A stretch of DNA of 64,000 nt from Arthrobacter crystallopoietes (lineage in GTDB: Bacteria; Actinomycetota; Actinomycetes; Actinomycetales; Micrococcaceae), in the NCBI RefSeq assembly GCF_002849715.1, contig NZ_CP018863.1, forward strand, positions 1,922,001-1,986,000, read 5' to 3'. The notes beneath the pieces were generated by a model. The model made no database searches. It saw only the letters and a program-made list of their open reading frames with translations, and was not told the DNA's origin. Below are positions 41,235-49,904 of the stretch, one piece after another (positions within the stretch are counted from its first letter, which is position 1; each line of letters begins with the position of its first letter). The translations under genes and the position numbers were made by a program.

Positions 41235-43136
41235 CTAGGCCTTCTTGAGCTGGCGGGCCCGCAGGAGCGGGGCGAAGAACTCGCCCAGCTCAGCAGTCGC
41301 CGTCAGCGGCAGGATGTTGGCCACGTACTGGTCCGGCCGGACCACCACGACGACGCCGCCGCGGTCGAGGCCGCGCGCTTCGAAGATGTCCTCATCCTTG
41401 GCAACGCCGAAGACCTTCTCGAGGTTGGTCAGCTGGAACGGTCCGACCTGGGGCTTGAATACATCGGGCACCGCATTGATGTCGACGTTTTCGTGCTTCT
41501 GCTGGTAGATGACCTTCACATCGAACCAGGCGTCGAGATCCGCGCCCTCCGGGGTGGCTGCCAGCGGCGAGTCCGGGGCGTTCTTCAGCCACTCGGCGAA
41601 GTCGGCGACGGGCGAGGCTGCGCCGGCCTGCGCCTGGTCGGCGAAGACATAGATGCGCCAGCGGCCGTCGGCGGTGGCCAGGTGGCCGAGGTGGAGCGGG
41701 TTCGTGTCGCAGACGCGCGAGACCTTGGCGGACTTGAAACGCTTGCCGAGGGGGAACCCGGTGGCGAGGTCCTGGTGCGCGTTCTCGCCGGTCAGGATCG
41801 AGGGGGCGTACTCGGTCATGAAGCCCGCGGGGAACTCCGCGGTGCGGACGTAGAAGTCCTCGAGCTCGGACGGGGAGCTGAACTCTTCGGGCTTCTTCGC
41901 CATCAACGTCGACCATTCCTTGTCGAAGTCGATGAGGTTCTTGGCCACAACCTGGCGCTCGGCCGAGTAGGTGGACAGCAGGCTCTCCGGAGCGCGGCCT
42001 TCCAGCACATGCCCGAGCTTCCACGCGAGGTTGAAGCCGTCCTGCATGGACACGTTCATGCCCTGGCCGGCCTTGGCGCTGTGCGTGTGGCAGGCATCGC
42101 CGGTGATGAAGACGCGCGGGGTACGGGTGCCGAGGTCCTCAAGTCGCACGTCGTCGAACCGGTCGGTGAGGCGGTGGCCCACTTCGTAGACGCTGTGCCA
42201 GGCGACGTTCTTCACGTCGAGCGTGTAGGGAGTCAGGATCTCGTTGGCCTTCGCGATGATCTGCTCGATGGAGGTCTTGCGGACCGCACCCTTGTCATTC
42301 TCGGGCACGACGCCGAGATCGACGTACATGCGGAAGAGGTAGCCGCCTTCGCGCGGGATCAGCAGGATGGAACCGCCGTCATGCGACTGGATGGCGCACT
42401 TGGTGCGGATGTCCGGGAAGTCCGTGTTCGCCAGGACGTCCATGACGCCCCAGGCGTGGTTGGCCGCGTCACCGGCGAGGGTGCAGCCGATGGAGGCGCG
42501 GACCTTGCTGCGGGCGCCGTCGCAGCCGACAACGTACTTGGCGTGCACGACGCGCTCCTGGCCTTCATCCGGTCCGGCGCTGCGTACCAGGGTGACCTTA
42601 ACGGGGTAGTCGCCCTCGTCGGTGACCTCCAAGGTGCTGAACGCCCAGCCGAAGTCGGGCTTCAGGCGTGCCGGGGAGTTGTGGGCAAACTCGGCGAAGT
42701 AGTCCAGCACGCGGGCCTGGTTGACGATCAGGTGCCGGAATTCGCTGACGCCGTGCTCGTCGTCGAGGGCGCGGCCGCCGCGGACGATGTGCTTGGGGTT
42801 CTCGGTGTCCGGGCGCCAGAAGTTCATCTCCGTGAGCCAGTAAGCCTCGGCGGTGATCTCCTCGGCGAAGCCGAAGGCCTGGAAAGTCTCGACGCTGCGG
42901 GCCTGGATGCCGTCCGCCTGGCCAAGCTCCAGCCGTCCGCCGCGGCGTTCGACCAGGCGCGTGTTTATGTCGGGGAACTGGGCGAGCTGGGCGGCAGTGA
43001 GCATGCCGGCCGGCCCGGAACCCACGATGAGGACGTCGATCTCGTCAGGGAGTTCCTCGGGGCGATCGATGCCGACGCCGGCAGCCGGCTGGACTTTCGG
43101 GTCACCTGAAACGTAACCGTGGTGGTGGAACTGCAC
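41235..43136 (-). CDS. FAD-dependent aromatic monooxygenase (3-hydroxybenzoate 4-/phenol 2-monooxygenase family)
   Basis: This 633-residue class A flavoprotein has the FAD dinucleotide fold VDVLIVGSGPAGMLTAAQLAQFP, the DG motif in VVGCDGARSKVRASIG, and the GD motif ITGDACHTHSAKAGQGMNVSMQDGFNLAWKL. A thioredoxin-like C-terminal dimerisation domain of about 170 residues follows. Length and order match MobA of Comamonas (3-hydroxybenzoate 4-hydroxylase) and phenol hydroxylases. It would hydroxylate a phenolic ring using NADPH and O2. It is a paralogue of the divergent gene at 43433 but more distant from MobA. A tandem operator lies upstream. Confidence 0.88.
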   Translation of the reverse strand: MQFHHHGYVSGDPKVQPAAGVGIDRPEELPDEIDVLIVGSGPAGMLTAAQLAQFPDINTRLVERRGGRLELGQADGIQARSVETFQAFGFAEEITAEAYWLTEMNFWRPDTENPKHIVRGGRALDDEHGVSEFRHLIVNQARVLDYFAEFAHNSPARLKPDFGWAFSTLEVTDEGDYPVKVTLVRSAGPDEGQERVVHAKYVVGCDGARSKVRASIGCTLAGDAANHAWGVMDVLANTDFPDIRTKCAIQSHDGGSILLIPREGGYLFRMYVDLGVVPENDKGAVRKTSIEQIIAKANEILTPYTLDVKNVAWHSVYEVGHRLTDRFDDVRLEDLGTRTPRVFITGDACHTHSAKAGQGMNVSMQDGFNLAWKLGHVLEGRAPESLLSTYSAERQVVAKNLIDFDKEWSTLMAKKPEEFSSPSELEDFYVRTAEFPAGFMTEYAPSILTGENAHQDLATGFPLGKRFKSAKVSRVCDTNPLHLGHLATADGRWRIYVFADQAQAGAASPVADFAEWLKNAPDSPLAATPEGADLDAWFDVKVIYQQKHENVDINAVPDVFKPQVGPFQLTNLEKVFGVAKDEDIFEARGLDRGGVVVVVRPDQYVANILPLTATAELGEFFAPLLRARQLKKA

Positions 43137-43178
43137 GGGCTTTCCTCACTTCGTTGTGCCGTTGTCGGCCTGGGTGTG

Positions 43179-43212
43179 TTCGATAATAGAACGTAGCGCT
43201 CGATAATCGAAT
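43179..43212. promoter_or_regulatory. Tandem TCGATAATMGA operator upstream of the flavoprotein gene
   Basis: TTCGATAATAGAA (43179-43191) and CTCGATAATCGAA (43199-43211) are direct repeats 20 bases apart, two helical turns. The second contains the perfect palindrome TCGATAATCGA. They lie 43-76 bases upstream of the minus-strand start. A weaker repeat CTGTT-5-AACAG is at 43262-43276, between the two paralogues. The IclR regulator of the nearby P450 cluster is a candidate binder, without proof. Confidence 0.6.
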
Positions 43213-43432
43213 AGCTTTCGGTGTAAATACTGTAAGGCAAACATGACGCAGGTAACAACTACTGTTTCGTGAACAGGGGGAATGTGGGTATGTTCGCGGC
43301 TCGCCTGGCTCGGCGGGGAGGCCTGGGAAAGGCGGCCGCGGCGTTCTGCAGGGCAGAAATTGCTGGGCCTGGAAACGGTGCACGTCTTACGTTCAAGGGC
43401 AGGTAATACCCTTACGACGACGCAGGAGAACC

Positions 43433-45352
43433 ATGCAGTTTTATCTAGACGGTTACCGGCCCGGCGACCCCGAATTCCGGCCGGCTGCCCCAGGCAATGA
43501 GGGCCGCAGCGACCAGCTTCCGGAGGAAGTGGACGTTCTGGTGGTCGGAACCGGCCCGGCCGGAGCGGTGCTGGCCGCCCAGCTATCGGAGTTCCCGGGC
43601 GTTAAGACCATGGTGGTCGAGCGCCGCGGTGGTCCGCTCGAGCTCGGGCAGGCCGACGGCGTCGCTTGCCGCACGGTGGAAATGTTCAACGCGTTCGGTC
43701 TGGCCGAGAAGCTGGTCCGTGAGGCGTACTGGGTCAACGAAACGGTGTTCTGGCGGCCCGGCGAGCAGGACCGGAGCCGGATTGTGCGCAGCGGCCGGGT
43801 GCAGGATGTGGCCGACGGGCTCTCCGAGTACCCGCACGTCATCGTCAACCAGGCCCGCATGCAGGACTACCTGCTCGAGCACATGGCCAAGTCGCCCAGC
43901 CGGCTGGAACCGCACTACGGACTGGAGGTGACCGACGTCGTCGTTAGTCCCGGTGGTGAGTACCCGGTGCGGGCGACCATGCTGCGGACCAACAACGACG
44001 GCGGGACCTAGGAAGTCACGGTCCGCGCCAAATACGTGGTCGGCTGCGACGGCGCGCGCAGTGCCGTGCGGAAGTCGATCGGCGTGGAGCTTAAGGGCGA
44101 TGCGCGTAACCACGCGTGGGGCGTGATGGATGTCCTCGCCGTCACGGACTTTCCTGACGTCCGGTTCAAGGCCGCCATCCAGTCCGCCAGCGGCGGCAAC
44201 ATCCTGCTGATTCCGCGCGAGGGCGGCTACCTGGTCCGGCTGTATGTGGATCTGGGCGATGTAGAGCCGGGGGACCGCGAGGCCCGCAAGCGGTTCACCC
44301 AGGAGAAGATCATCGAAACTGCGCAGAACGTCCTGCACCCGTACACGCTGGAGGTGAAGGACACCGCCTGGTGGTCCGTGTACGAGGTGGGCCAGCGGAT
44401 CGCCGACAGGTTCGACGACGTGCTCCCCGAGGAGCGCGGTACCCGCACCCCGCGCGTCTTCATTGCCGGGGACGCCTGCCACACGCACAGCGCCAAGGCC
44501 GGCCAGGGGATGAACGTGTCCATGCAGGACGGCTTCAACCTGGGTTGGAAGCTCGCCGCGGTGCTTGAGGGGCGCAGCCCGGAGTCGCTGCTGGACACGT
44601 ACACCGAGGAGCGCCAGGCCGTGGCGCAGGAACTCATCGACTTCGACCTGCTGTGGTCCTCGGCCATGGGGGCGAAGCCGAAGGATCCGGACAACCCCGA
44701 CGACCAGGGGATGGACCCGGCCGAGGTGCAGCGGATCTTCACCGAGGGCGGCCGCTTTACCGCCGGGTTCGCCACCGATTACCAGCCGTCCATGATCACC
44801 GGCGAGGACTCCTACGAGTACCTGGCGAAGGGCTTCCTGATCGGCGAGCGGTTCCACTCGGCCCCGGTCATCCGCCTGGCGGATGCCAAGCCGCTGGGGC
44901 TGGGTCACGTGGCGCAGGCCGACGGCCGCTGGCGGACCTACGCCTTCGCTGACTCCGCCGCTCCGCAGGATCCGGAGTCACGCTTCGCCGGGCTGTTCCG
45001 GTTCCTCGCCGAGTCGGAGGACTCGCCGGTTCGCCGCTTCACCCCGGCCGGAGCCGACTCTGACTCAGTGTTCGACATCCGCGCCGTCTTCCAGCAGGGA
45101 CACCGGGACCTCGACGTCAGCGTCATGCCCGAGCTGCTGCTGCCGAAGAAGGGTCCGTTCGGGCTGACCGACTACGAAAAGATCTTCACCCCGGACCTGA
45201 AGTCCGGCGAGGATATCTTCGACCTGCGCGGCATCGACCGCGAGCAGGGGGCCGTGGTGGTGGTCCGTCCGGACCAGTACGTGGCGCACGTCCTGCCGCT
45301 GGACGCCCACCAGGAACTGGCGTCCTTCTTCGCGGGAGTTATGCGCGGATAA
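43433..45352 (+). pseudogene. 3-hydroxybenzoate 4-monooxygenase-like gene with in-frame TAG
   Basis: The frame (640 codons) is closely MobA-like: start MQFYLDGYRPGDPEFRPAA, FAD fold VDVLVVGTGPAGAVLAAQL, DG motif VVGCDGARSAVRKSIG, GD motif IAGDACHTHSAKAGQGMNVSMQDGFNLGWKL and the C-terminal RGIDREQGAVVVVRPDQYVAHVLPL. At codon 193 (44009-44011) a TAG stands between GGT and EVTVRAKYVVG, where a GAG (Glu) would fit by one change. Both halves are otherwise intact, so the loss is recent or a sequencing error. If repaired it would make protocatechuate from 3-hydroxybenzoate. Confidence 0.85.
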
Positions 45353-45408
45353 CGCAGCGGACGGGACTGCTGCTTGAACTTGCGTGGAACGAGCGTGCGG
45401 GGGCGGAC

Positions 45409-45987
45409 TCAAACATGCAGGGCGGGCCGGTAGATGAGCTCTTGGATGTTGCCGTCGAGCGTCCGGCTCTCGATCAGTTCGAGGTCGAAGTCGGCCGCAC
45501 CCTGGAAGATCGGCTCCAGTCCGGTCTGACCGGTGATCACCGGGAAGAGCGTCACCTGGACACGGTCGACCAAGCCTGCGGCCATTAGCGCCCGGTTCAT
45601 CGACAAGCTGCCGTGGGAGCGCAACGGCACCTTGGACTCTTCCTTGAGCCGGGCGACGACGTCGACGGCGTCACCGCTCACCACGGTGGCGTTCGGCCAG
45701 TCGAGGGGAGCCTCCAGCGTTGTCGACACCACGGTTGCCGGCAGGCTCCTCATCCGTGTGACCCATGGATCACGCACCTCGGACTCCTCGGTGCTCGAGG
45801 CCAGCATCCGCGCGAACGCCCGGTACGTGTTGGCGCCGAAGACCATCCGCTGCTCCGCGTCATACACGGCGAGGCGGTGGTCGAGCAGCTCCGGGCCTTG
45901 CTTGCCCCAGTAACCGGTCCAGTTGCCGCCGGCGGCGCCGAAGCCATCGAGGCTGGAAAAGACATCGAACGTGTAGGTGGCGGTCAT
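45409..45987 (-). CDS. Dihydrofolate reductase family protein (RibD C-terminal domain)
   Basis: This 192-residue protein matches the stand-alone RibD_C/DHFR-fold family: YTFDVFSSLDGFGAAGGNWTGYW, then MVFGANTYRAFARML, LPATVVSTTLEAPLDWPNATVV and VPLRSHGSLSMNRALMAAGLVDRVQVTLFPVITG. The nucleotide-binding Gly-Ser segment is HGSLSM rather than GGxG as in the paralogue at 2652. The substrate is unknown. It overlaps none of the aromatic genes and is probably independent of them. Confidence 0.85.
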   Translation of the reverse strand: MTATYTFDVFSSLDGFGAAGGNWTGYWGKQGPELLDHRLAVYDAEQRMVFGANTYRAFARMLASSTEESEVRDPWVTRMRSLPATVVSTTLEAPLDWPNATVVSGDAVDVVARLKEESKVPLRSHGSLSMNRALMAAGLVDRVQVTLFPVITGQTGLEPIFQGAADFDLELIESRTLDGNIQELIYRPALHV

Positions 45988-46035
45988 GATGTTCTCCTCG
46001 AATTGGTTGCTTCTTATTGTGGTCCAAAACCAGGC

Positions 46036-46794
46036 TTAGCCAGCGAATGCCTCCCTCAGCTTCACGCTCACGGCACGCGCGGCCGGAGCCAGCACCGACA
46101 GGACAGGCTCCACGGCGAAACCTCCGGAGGGAACGACGACGGCGAGGGATGCTACCGCTTGGCCATACGGGCCCAGTACAGGCACGGCGACCGCCGTCGA
46201 ATCCTGGTGGATGTAGCCGCGGGTGACCGCGTGGCCTTCCTGCCTGACTTTGGCCAGCCGGTTCTTGAAGTCTGCGTTGCTGTCCTGCGGTTCAAGGGCG
46301 AAGCGCGGCCGGGGGAGGGCCAGCAATCGGTTGAGTTCCTCGGGGCTGGCGCTGGCCGCGAGCACCAGCCCGCTGGAGGTGGCGTACCAAGGGATGCGGC
46401 CGCCAACCGCGGTGAAGTTGATGGCCGATTCGGGCGCCGACAGGCGTTCGACGTAGAGCACTTCGCCGCCCTGGAGGATGCCCAGTTGGGCATGCTGCTG
46501 CAGGCGGTCCCGGACCTGCTCCAAATAGGGAAACGCTGTTTCGCGCAACCCGAAGACGCCGGGTGCACGGACGGCGACCTCCCACAGCCTGACACCCAGG
46601 ATGAGTTCGCGGCCACGGCGCTCAAGCAGGCCCAGCTCCACGAGTTCGGCAACGATCCCGTGTGCGGTAGCCATCGGCAGGTCGGCACGCGCTGCAATCT
46701 GCGTCAGCGTAAGTTCGTTGCGGGACGGATCGAACGCTTCCAACACTCGGACCGCGCGGGAGAGCGCGGACTTCCCGCCCGAAGATCTGGCCAT
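46036..46794 (-). CDS. IclR-family transcriptional regulator
   Basis: A 252-residue IclR protein with winged helix (ALSRAVRVLEAFDPSRNELTLTQIAARADLPMATAHGIVAELVELGLLE) and effector domain (LGILQGGEVLYVERLSAPESAINFTAVGGRIPWYATSSGLVLAA). It is divergent from the P450 gene with 99 bases between starts, where palindromes lie, so it almost certainly controls the P450 - MHS carrier - ferredoxin operon. A 20-base stretch in its 3' half is identical to one next to the palindrome at 49845. Confidence 0.92.
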   Translation of the reverse strand: MARSSGGKSALSRAVRVLEAFDPSRNELTLTQIAARADLPMATAHGIVAELVELGLLERRGRELILGVRLWEVAVRAPGVFGLRETAFPYLEQVRDRLQQHAQLGILQGGEVLYVERLSAPESAINFTAVGGRIPWYATSSGLVLAASASPEELNRLLALPRPRFALEPQDSNADFKNRLAKVRQEGHAVTRGYIHQDSTAVAVPVLGPYGQAVASLAVVVPSGGFAVEPVLSVLAPAARAVSVKLREAFAG

Positions 46795-46818
46795 GGTTTT
46801 CCTTCTTGTTCGTTTGAT

Positions 46819-46886
46819 GCGAATTATTCGCCAACATCGTCGTGACTCACATCATACTTTCGGAAGAGATCGTTCCCTTCCGAAAG
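46819..46886. promoter_or_regulatory. Candidate IclR operators between regulator and P450 gene
   Basis: GCGAATTATTCGC (46819-46831) is a perfect 13-base palindrome. CTTTCGGAA (46857-46865) and TTCCGAAAG (46878-46886) form a 9-12-9 inverted repeat whose right arm overlaps the ribosome-binding site of the P450 gene. Either could be bound by the divergent IclR protein. Confidence 0.7.
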
Positions 46887-46893
46887 GCCGGAC

Positions 46894-48093
46894 ATGACCA
46901 TCACCCCTGCGACGACGTCGCTGGACCTGCCCAGTGTTGATTGGCTGGATCCGGCCGAGCTGGCCCGCGATCCGTACCCCAGTTATGAGCGCTTGCGGCA
47001 GGAGGCGCCGGTCGCATGGTCGCCCGCGGTCAAGAAGGTCCTCATCTCAACGTTCGAGGGATGCTCTTTCGGTGAGCAGCATCCCGAGATCTTCTCCTCC
47101 AGCATCGCCGGCGGAACACTGGTCCGGGCCATAGGCGGTCGGCCGCTGATCCGCAAGGACGATCCGGAGCACGCGGCGGAGCGGGCGCCGATGAACCGGG
47201 CGTTGCGGCCCAAGCAGATCATGGAGGTCTGGACGGAGCGGTTTGAAGCCAACGCCCGGCAGTACCTCGAGCGCATGATCTCTTCCGGCAATGGGGCCGC
47301 GGATCTGAACACCGACTACGCCGTCCCCGTGGCCGCGAAGAACCTGTGCGACATGGTGGGCATGCCCCAGGTGGACCCGCTGGATCTGGCCCGTTGGTCC
47401 ACCGACTTCATTGCCGGAACCGGAAACGTGCTGGACCGGCAGGACATCTGGGACAGGTGCGAACGTTCCCGCCAGGAATGCGATGCCGCGCTGGACGAAA
47501 CCATTGCCCGCCTGCGCCGTCAGCCGGATCCCTCGATCACCTCCATGCTGCTCGAAGGCGGGATGGACGAGGAACAGGTCCGCAACAACGTCAAGCTCAC
47601 CATCTCCGGCGGCATGAACGAACCGCAGCACATGATCACCAACATGGTGTGGCTGCTCGAAAGCGCCCCGGAGCAGAAGGCGGAGGTGCTGGCACAGCCC
47701 GAGCTGTGGAAGCAGGTCTTCACCGAGGCGGTGCGCTACTTCTCGCCGATCGGGATGATCACCCGCCAGACAACGTCCGACGTCGAACTCCAGGGTGTCA
47801 CTATCCCGGGCGGTACACAGATCGGCATGATTCTGGCATCCGCCAACCGGGACGCCGGCCGGTTCCAGAACCCCGATGACTTCGACATCAACCGGGCCGG
47901 CGGAACCAACCTGGCCTTCGGCAGCGGAGTGCATCAGTGCGCCGGAAAATGGGCCGCACAGAAAGCCATCGGCGAGATCGCGGTGCCGATGCTGTACCGG
48001 GAGCTGCCGGGACTCCGCCGGGACCAGGAGCGCGCAGAGACCTGGGGCGGCTGGGTCTTCCGCGGCATGACCAGTCTCCCTGTCATTTGGTAA
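46894..48093 (+). CDS. Cytochrome P450, GcoA/CYP255-like aromatic O-demethylase type
   Basis: This 399-residue P450 has the heme motif LAFGSGVHQCAGKWAA and the ExxR region FTEAVRYFSP. The I-helix reads TISGGMNEPQHMITNM, without the usual acid-alcohol (D/E-T) pair. GcoA, the guaiacol O-demethylase, has a similar MQEPGH segment and similar WGWGFRGPTSLHVTW end (here GGWVFRGMTSLPVIW), so an O-demethylase of a methoxylated aromatic is a reasonable guess. Electrons probably come from the ferredoxin two genes on. The usual GcoB three-domain reductase is absent. Confidence 0.85.
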   Translation: MTITPATTSLDLPSVDWLDPAELARDPYPSYERLRQEAPVAWSPAVKKVLISTFEGCSFGEQHPEIFSSSIAGGTLVRAIGGRPLIRKDDPEHAAERAPMNRALRPKQIMEVWTERFEANARQYLERMISSGNGAADLNTDYAVPVAAKNLCDMVGMPQVDPLDLARWSTDFIAGTGNVLDRQDIWDRCERSRQECDAALDETIARLRRQPDPSITSMLLEGGMDEEQVRNNVKLTISGGMNEPQHMITNMVWLLESAPEQKAEVLAQPELWKQVFTEAVRYFSPIGMITRQTTSDVELQGVTIPGGTQIGMILASANRDAGRFQNPDDFDINRAGGTNLAFGSGVHQCAGKWAAQKAIGEIAVPMLYRELPGLRRDQERAETWGGWVFRGMTSLPVIW

Positions 48094-48120
48094 TCAACCC
48101 TCCCTATCCGAAGGACGATG

Positions 48121-49473
48121 ATGTCTTCACCAACCATCCGCGACCGTCGTCGTGTCATCTTTTCCAGCTATCTGGGCACCACGATCGAGTTCTACGACTT
48201 CCTGCTCTACGCGACCGCTTCCGCCGTTGTCTTCGGGCCGGTCTTCTTCTCCGGGCTTGAACCGTGGGCCGGCGTCGTTGCCGCCTATGGAACCTTCGCG
48301 GCCGGCTACGTCGCCCGTCCGCTGGGCGGAATTGTGTTCGGGCACTTCGGCGACCGCGTGGGCCGCAAGAAGCTGCTGGTCCTCTCCATGCTCATCATGG
48401 GACTGGCCTCCACCGCCATCGGCCTGGTGCCGAGCCCGGACCTGATCGGCGCCTGGGCCGCTGTGCTGCTGGTGCTGCTGCGCGTGATCCAGGGAATCGC
48501 GATCGGCGGCGAGTGGGGCGGCGCCGCGTTGATGGCGTTGGAGCATGCTGATCCGAAGACCCGCGGCTTTGCGGCGTCGTTCACCAACGCCGGGGCGCCG
48601 ACCGGCTCCGTCCTTGGACTGCTGGTTATGAGCGCCTTCTCGGCCCTGCCGCAGGAAGCATTCCTGTCCTGGGGCTGGCGGGTGCCGTTCCTGCTCTCCT
48701 TCGTGCTGCTGCTCGTTGGCCTGTATGTCCGCTCCCGGGTTTCGGAGAGCCCGGTCTTCGAGCAGGCCATGGCCAAGCTGGACGAGAAAGCCGCCCTCGC
48801 CAAGGACACCCGGCGGACCGTCCCGTTGCTGCAGGTGCTGCGCCGCCCAGGCCTGCTCGTGACGGTCATTCTCGCCGCCACCTCCGCGTTCGCGCTGCAG
48901 ACCCTGCTCTCCACCTTCGCCATTTCCTACACTGTGGCCACCGGCGTGCCGCGCTCCCAGGTCATGCTGGCCTTCGCCGGCGCCGGAATCATCAGCATCG
49001 CCACCACCTTGCTGATGGGCAAGCTCTCGGACCGGCTGGGACGCAAACCGCTGATGATCGCGGGCAACATCCTCTTCATCCTCGTCCTGCCCGCCGTCTT
49101 CGGACTGCTGTCCAGTGGGAACCTCGGACTGATCTTCCTCGCCTTCACCCTGGGCATCGTGACGCAGACCGTCCTCTACGGACCGATGGCGGCCTTCATC
49201 GCAGAGCGGTTCGGCACCTCGTCCCGCTACACCGGCGCTTCCATGGGCTACCAGATCGCCACGCTCCTGGGCGCAGGCTTCACCCCGATCGTGCTGGCCA
49301 ACCTGTACGTCGGCGGGGAGTCCACCCTCCCGGTCATCATCTACCTGTCCGTCATCGCCCTGGTCAGCCTGGTTACCGTGGCCTTCATGCCCGAGTCGAA
49401 CCGCCGGAGCCTGTCCGAGGACGAGGCAACCAGCCCGGATCATTCCGGCACCGTAGAGCCCGCGCAGCGCTGA
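48121..49473 (+). CDS. MHS-family MFS transporter, probable aromatic acid importer
   Basis: This 450-residue carrier has 12 hydrophobic segments and MHS motifs: IFSSYLGTTIEFYDFLLYATASAVVF, FGHFGDRVGRKKLLVLSM and RVIQGIAIGGEWGGAALMALEH. It lies between a P450 and its ferredoxin, 27 bases after the former, so import of the P450 substrate is likely. Two ATG codons are adjacent (48118 and 48121). AAGGA at 48111-48115 is closer to the usual spacing for the second. It is a paralogue of the carrier at 37066. Confidence 0.9.
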   Translation: MSSPTIRDRRRVIFSSYLGTTIEFYDFLLYATASAVVFGPVFFSGLEPWAGVVAAYGTFAAGYVARPLGGIVFGHFGDRVGRKKLLVLSMLIMGLASTAIGLVPSPDLIGAWAAVLLVLLRVIQGIAIGGEWGGAALMALEHADPKTRGFAASFTNAGAPTGSVLGLLVMSAFSALPQEAFLSWGWRVPFLLSFVLLLVGLYVRSRVSESPVFEQAMAKLDEKAALAKDTRRTVPLLQVLRRPGLLVTVILAATSAFALQTLLSTFAISYTVATGVPRSQVMLAFAGAGIISIATTLLMGKLSDRLGRKPLMIAGNILFILVLPAVFGLLSSGNLGLIFLAFTLGIVTQTVLYGPMAAFIAERFGTSSRYTGASMGYQIATLLGAGFTPIVLANLYVGGESTLPVIIYLSVIALVSLVTVAFMPESNRRSLSEDEATSPDHSGTVEPAQR

Positions 49474-49490
49474 GAGTAGAGGAGAAAATC

Positions 49491-49817
49491 ATGGCAAAAG
49501 TTACCTTCAACCACGGTGACGGTTCGGTTGATGTGCTCGACGTCGACCCGGGCACTTCGCTGATGCGCGCGGCCGTGACCAACGGCGTCGCCGGCATCGT
49601 CGGTGAATGCGGCGGCCAGGCGATGTGCGCCACCTGCCACGTCTACGTCCGCCCCGAGTATCTGGACGGCTTGCCTGAGGTAAGCGCCGACGAGGACGAG
49701 ATGCTGGAGTGCACCGCCGAACCGCGTGACGACTCCCGGTCCCGGCTGGGCTGCCAGATCCAGGTAGGGCCGGAGCTGGAAGAAATTGCCGTCGACGTGC
49801 CGGACAACCAGACCTGA
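49491..49817 (+). CDS. [2Fe-2S] ferredoxin, P450-linked type
   Basis: This 108-residue protein is of the putidaredoxin/adrenodoxin type. The cluster ligands are Cys40, Cys46, Cys49 (GECGGQAMCATC) and Cys88 (RLGCQI); Cys74 is an extra. It would pass single electrons to the P450 of the same operon. It follows the carrier by 17 bases with a good RBS (AGAGGAG). No ferredoxin reductase gene is in the window, so electrons must come from a reductase elsewhere. Confidence 0.95.
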   Translation: MAKVTFNHGDGSVDVLDVDPGTSLMRAAVTNGVAGIVGECGGQAMCATCHVYVRPEYLDGLPEVSADEDEMLECTAEPRDDSRSRLGCQIQVGPELEEIAVDVPDNQT

Positions 49818-49844
49818 CCCTCGCATAAGTAAGGAGAGGGAACG

Positions 49845-49884
49845 ACGACGGCGAGCGCCCACCTAGGTGAGCGCTCGCCGTCGT
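49845..49884. repeat. 40-base near-perfect palindrome with CGCCGTCGTACTTT
   Basis: The arms ACGACGGCGAGCGCCCACCT and AGGTGAGCGCTCGCCGTCGT pair over 20 positions with one mismatch and no loop (49845-49884). The right arm runs into CGCCGTCGTACTTT (49876-49889). The core CCACCT/AGGTG is shared with the hairpin at 9544-9576. It lies between convergent ferredoxin and DUF429 genes and may act as a terminator as well as a repeat. Confidence 0.8.
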
Positions 49885-49904
49885 ACTTTCGCTGCCATTG
49901 TCTT

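Noticed and set aside
41493..43109. Plus-strand ORF of 538 codons opposite the flavoprotein gene
   Set aside because: The minus strand encodes an intact FAD monooxygenase. The plus frame is Val/Gly/Asp-rich antisense without motifs.
29719..44011. TAG recoding (for example pyrrolysine or suppressor reading) to explain in-frame stops at 29719 and 44009
   Set aside because: Many genes here end at TAG (508, 2246, 11568, 13941, 16760, 27033, 51385), there is no recoding gene set, and both interruptions fit single substitutions. Pseudogenes or sequencing errors are simpler.
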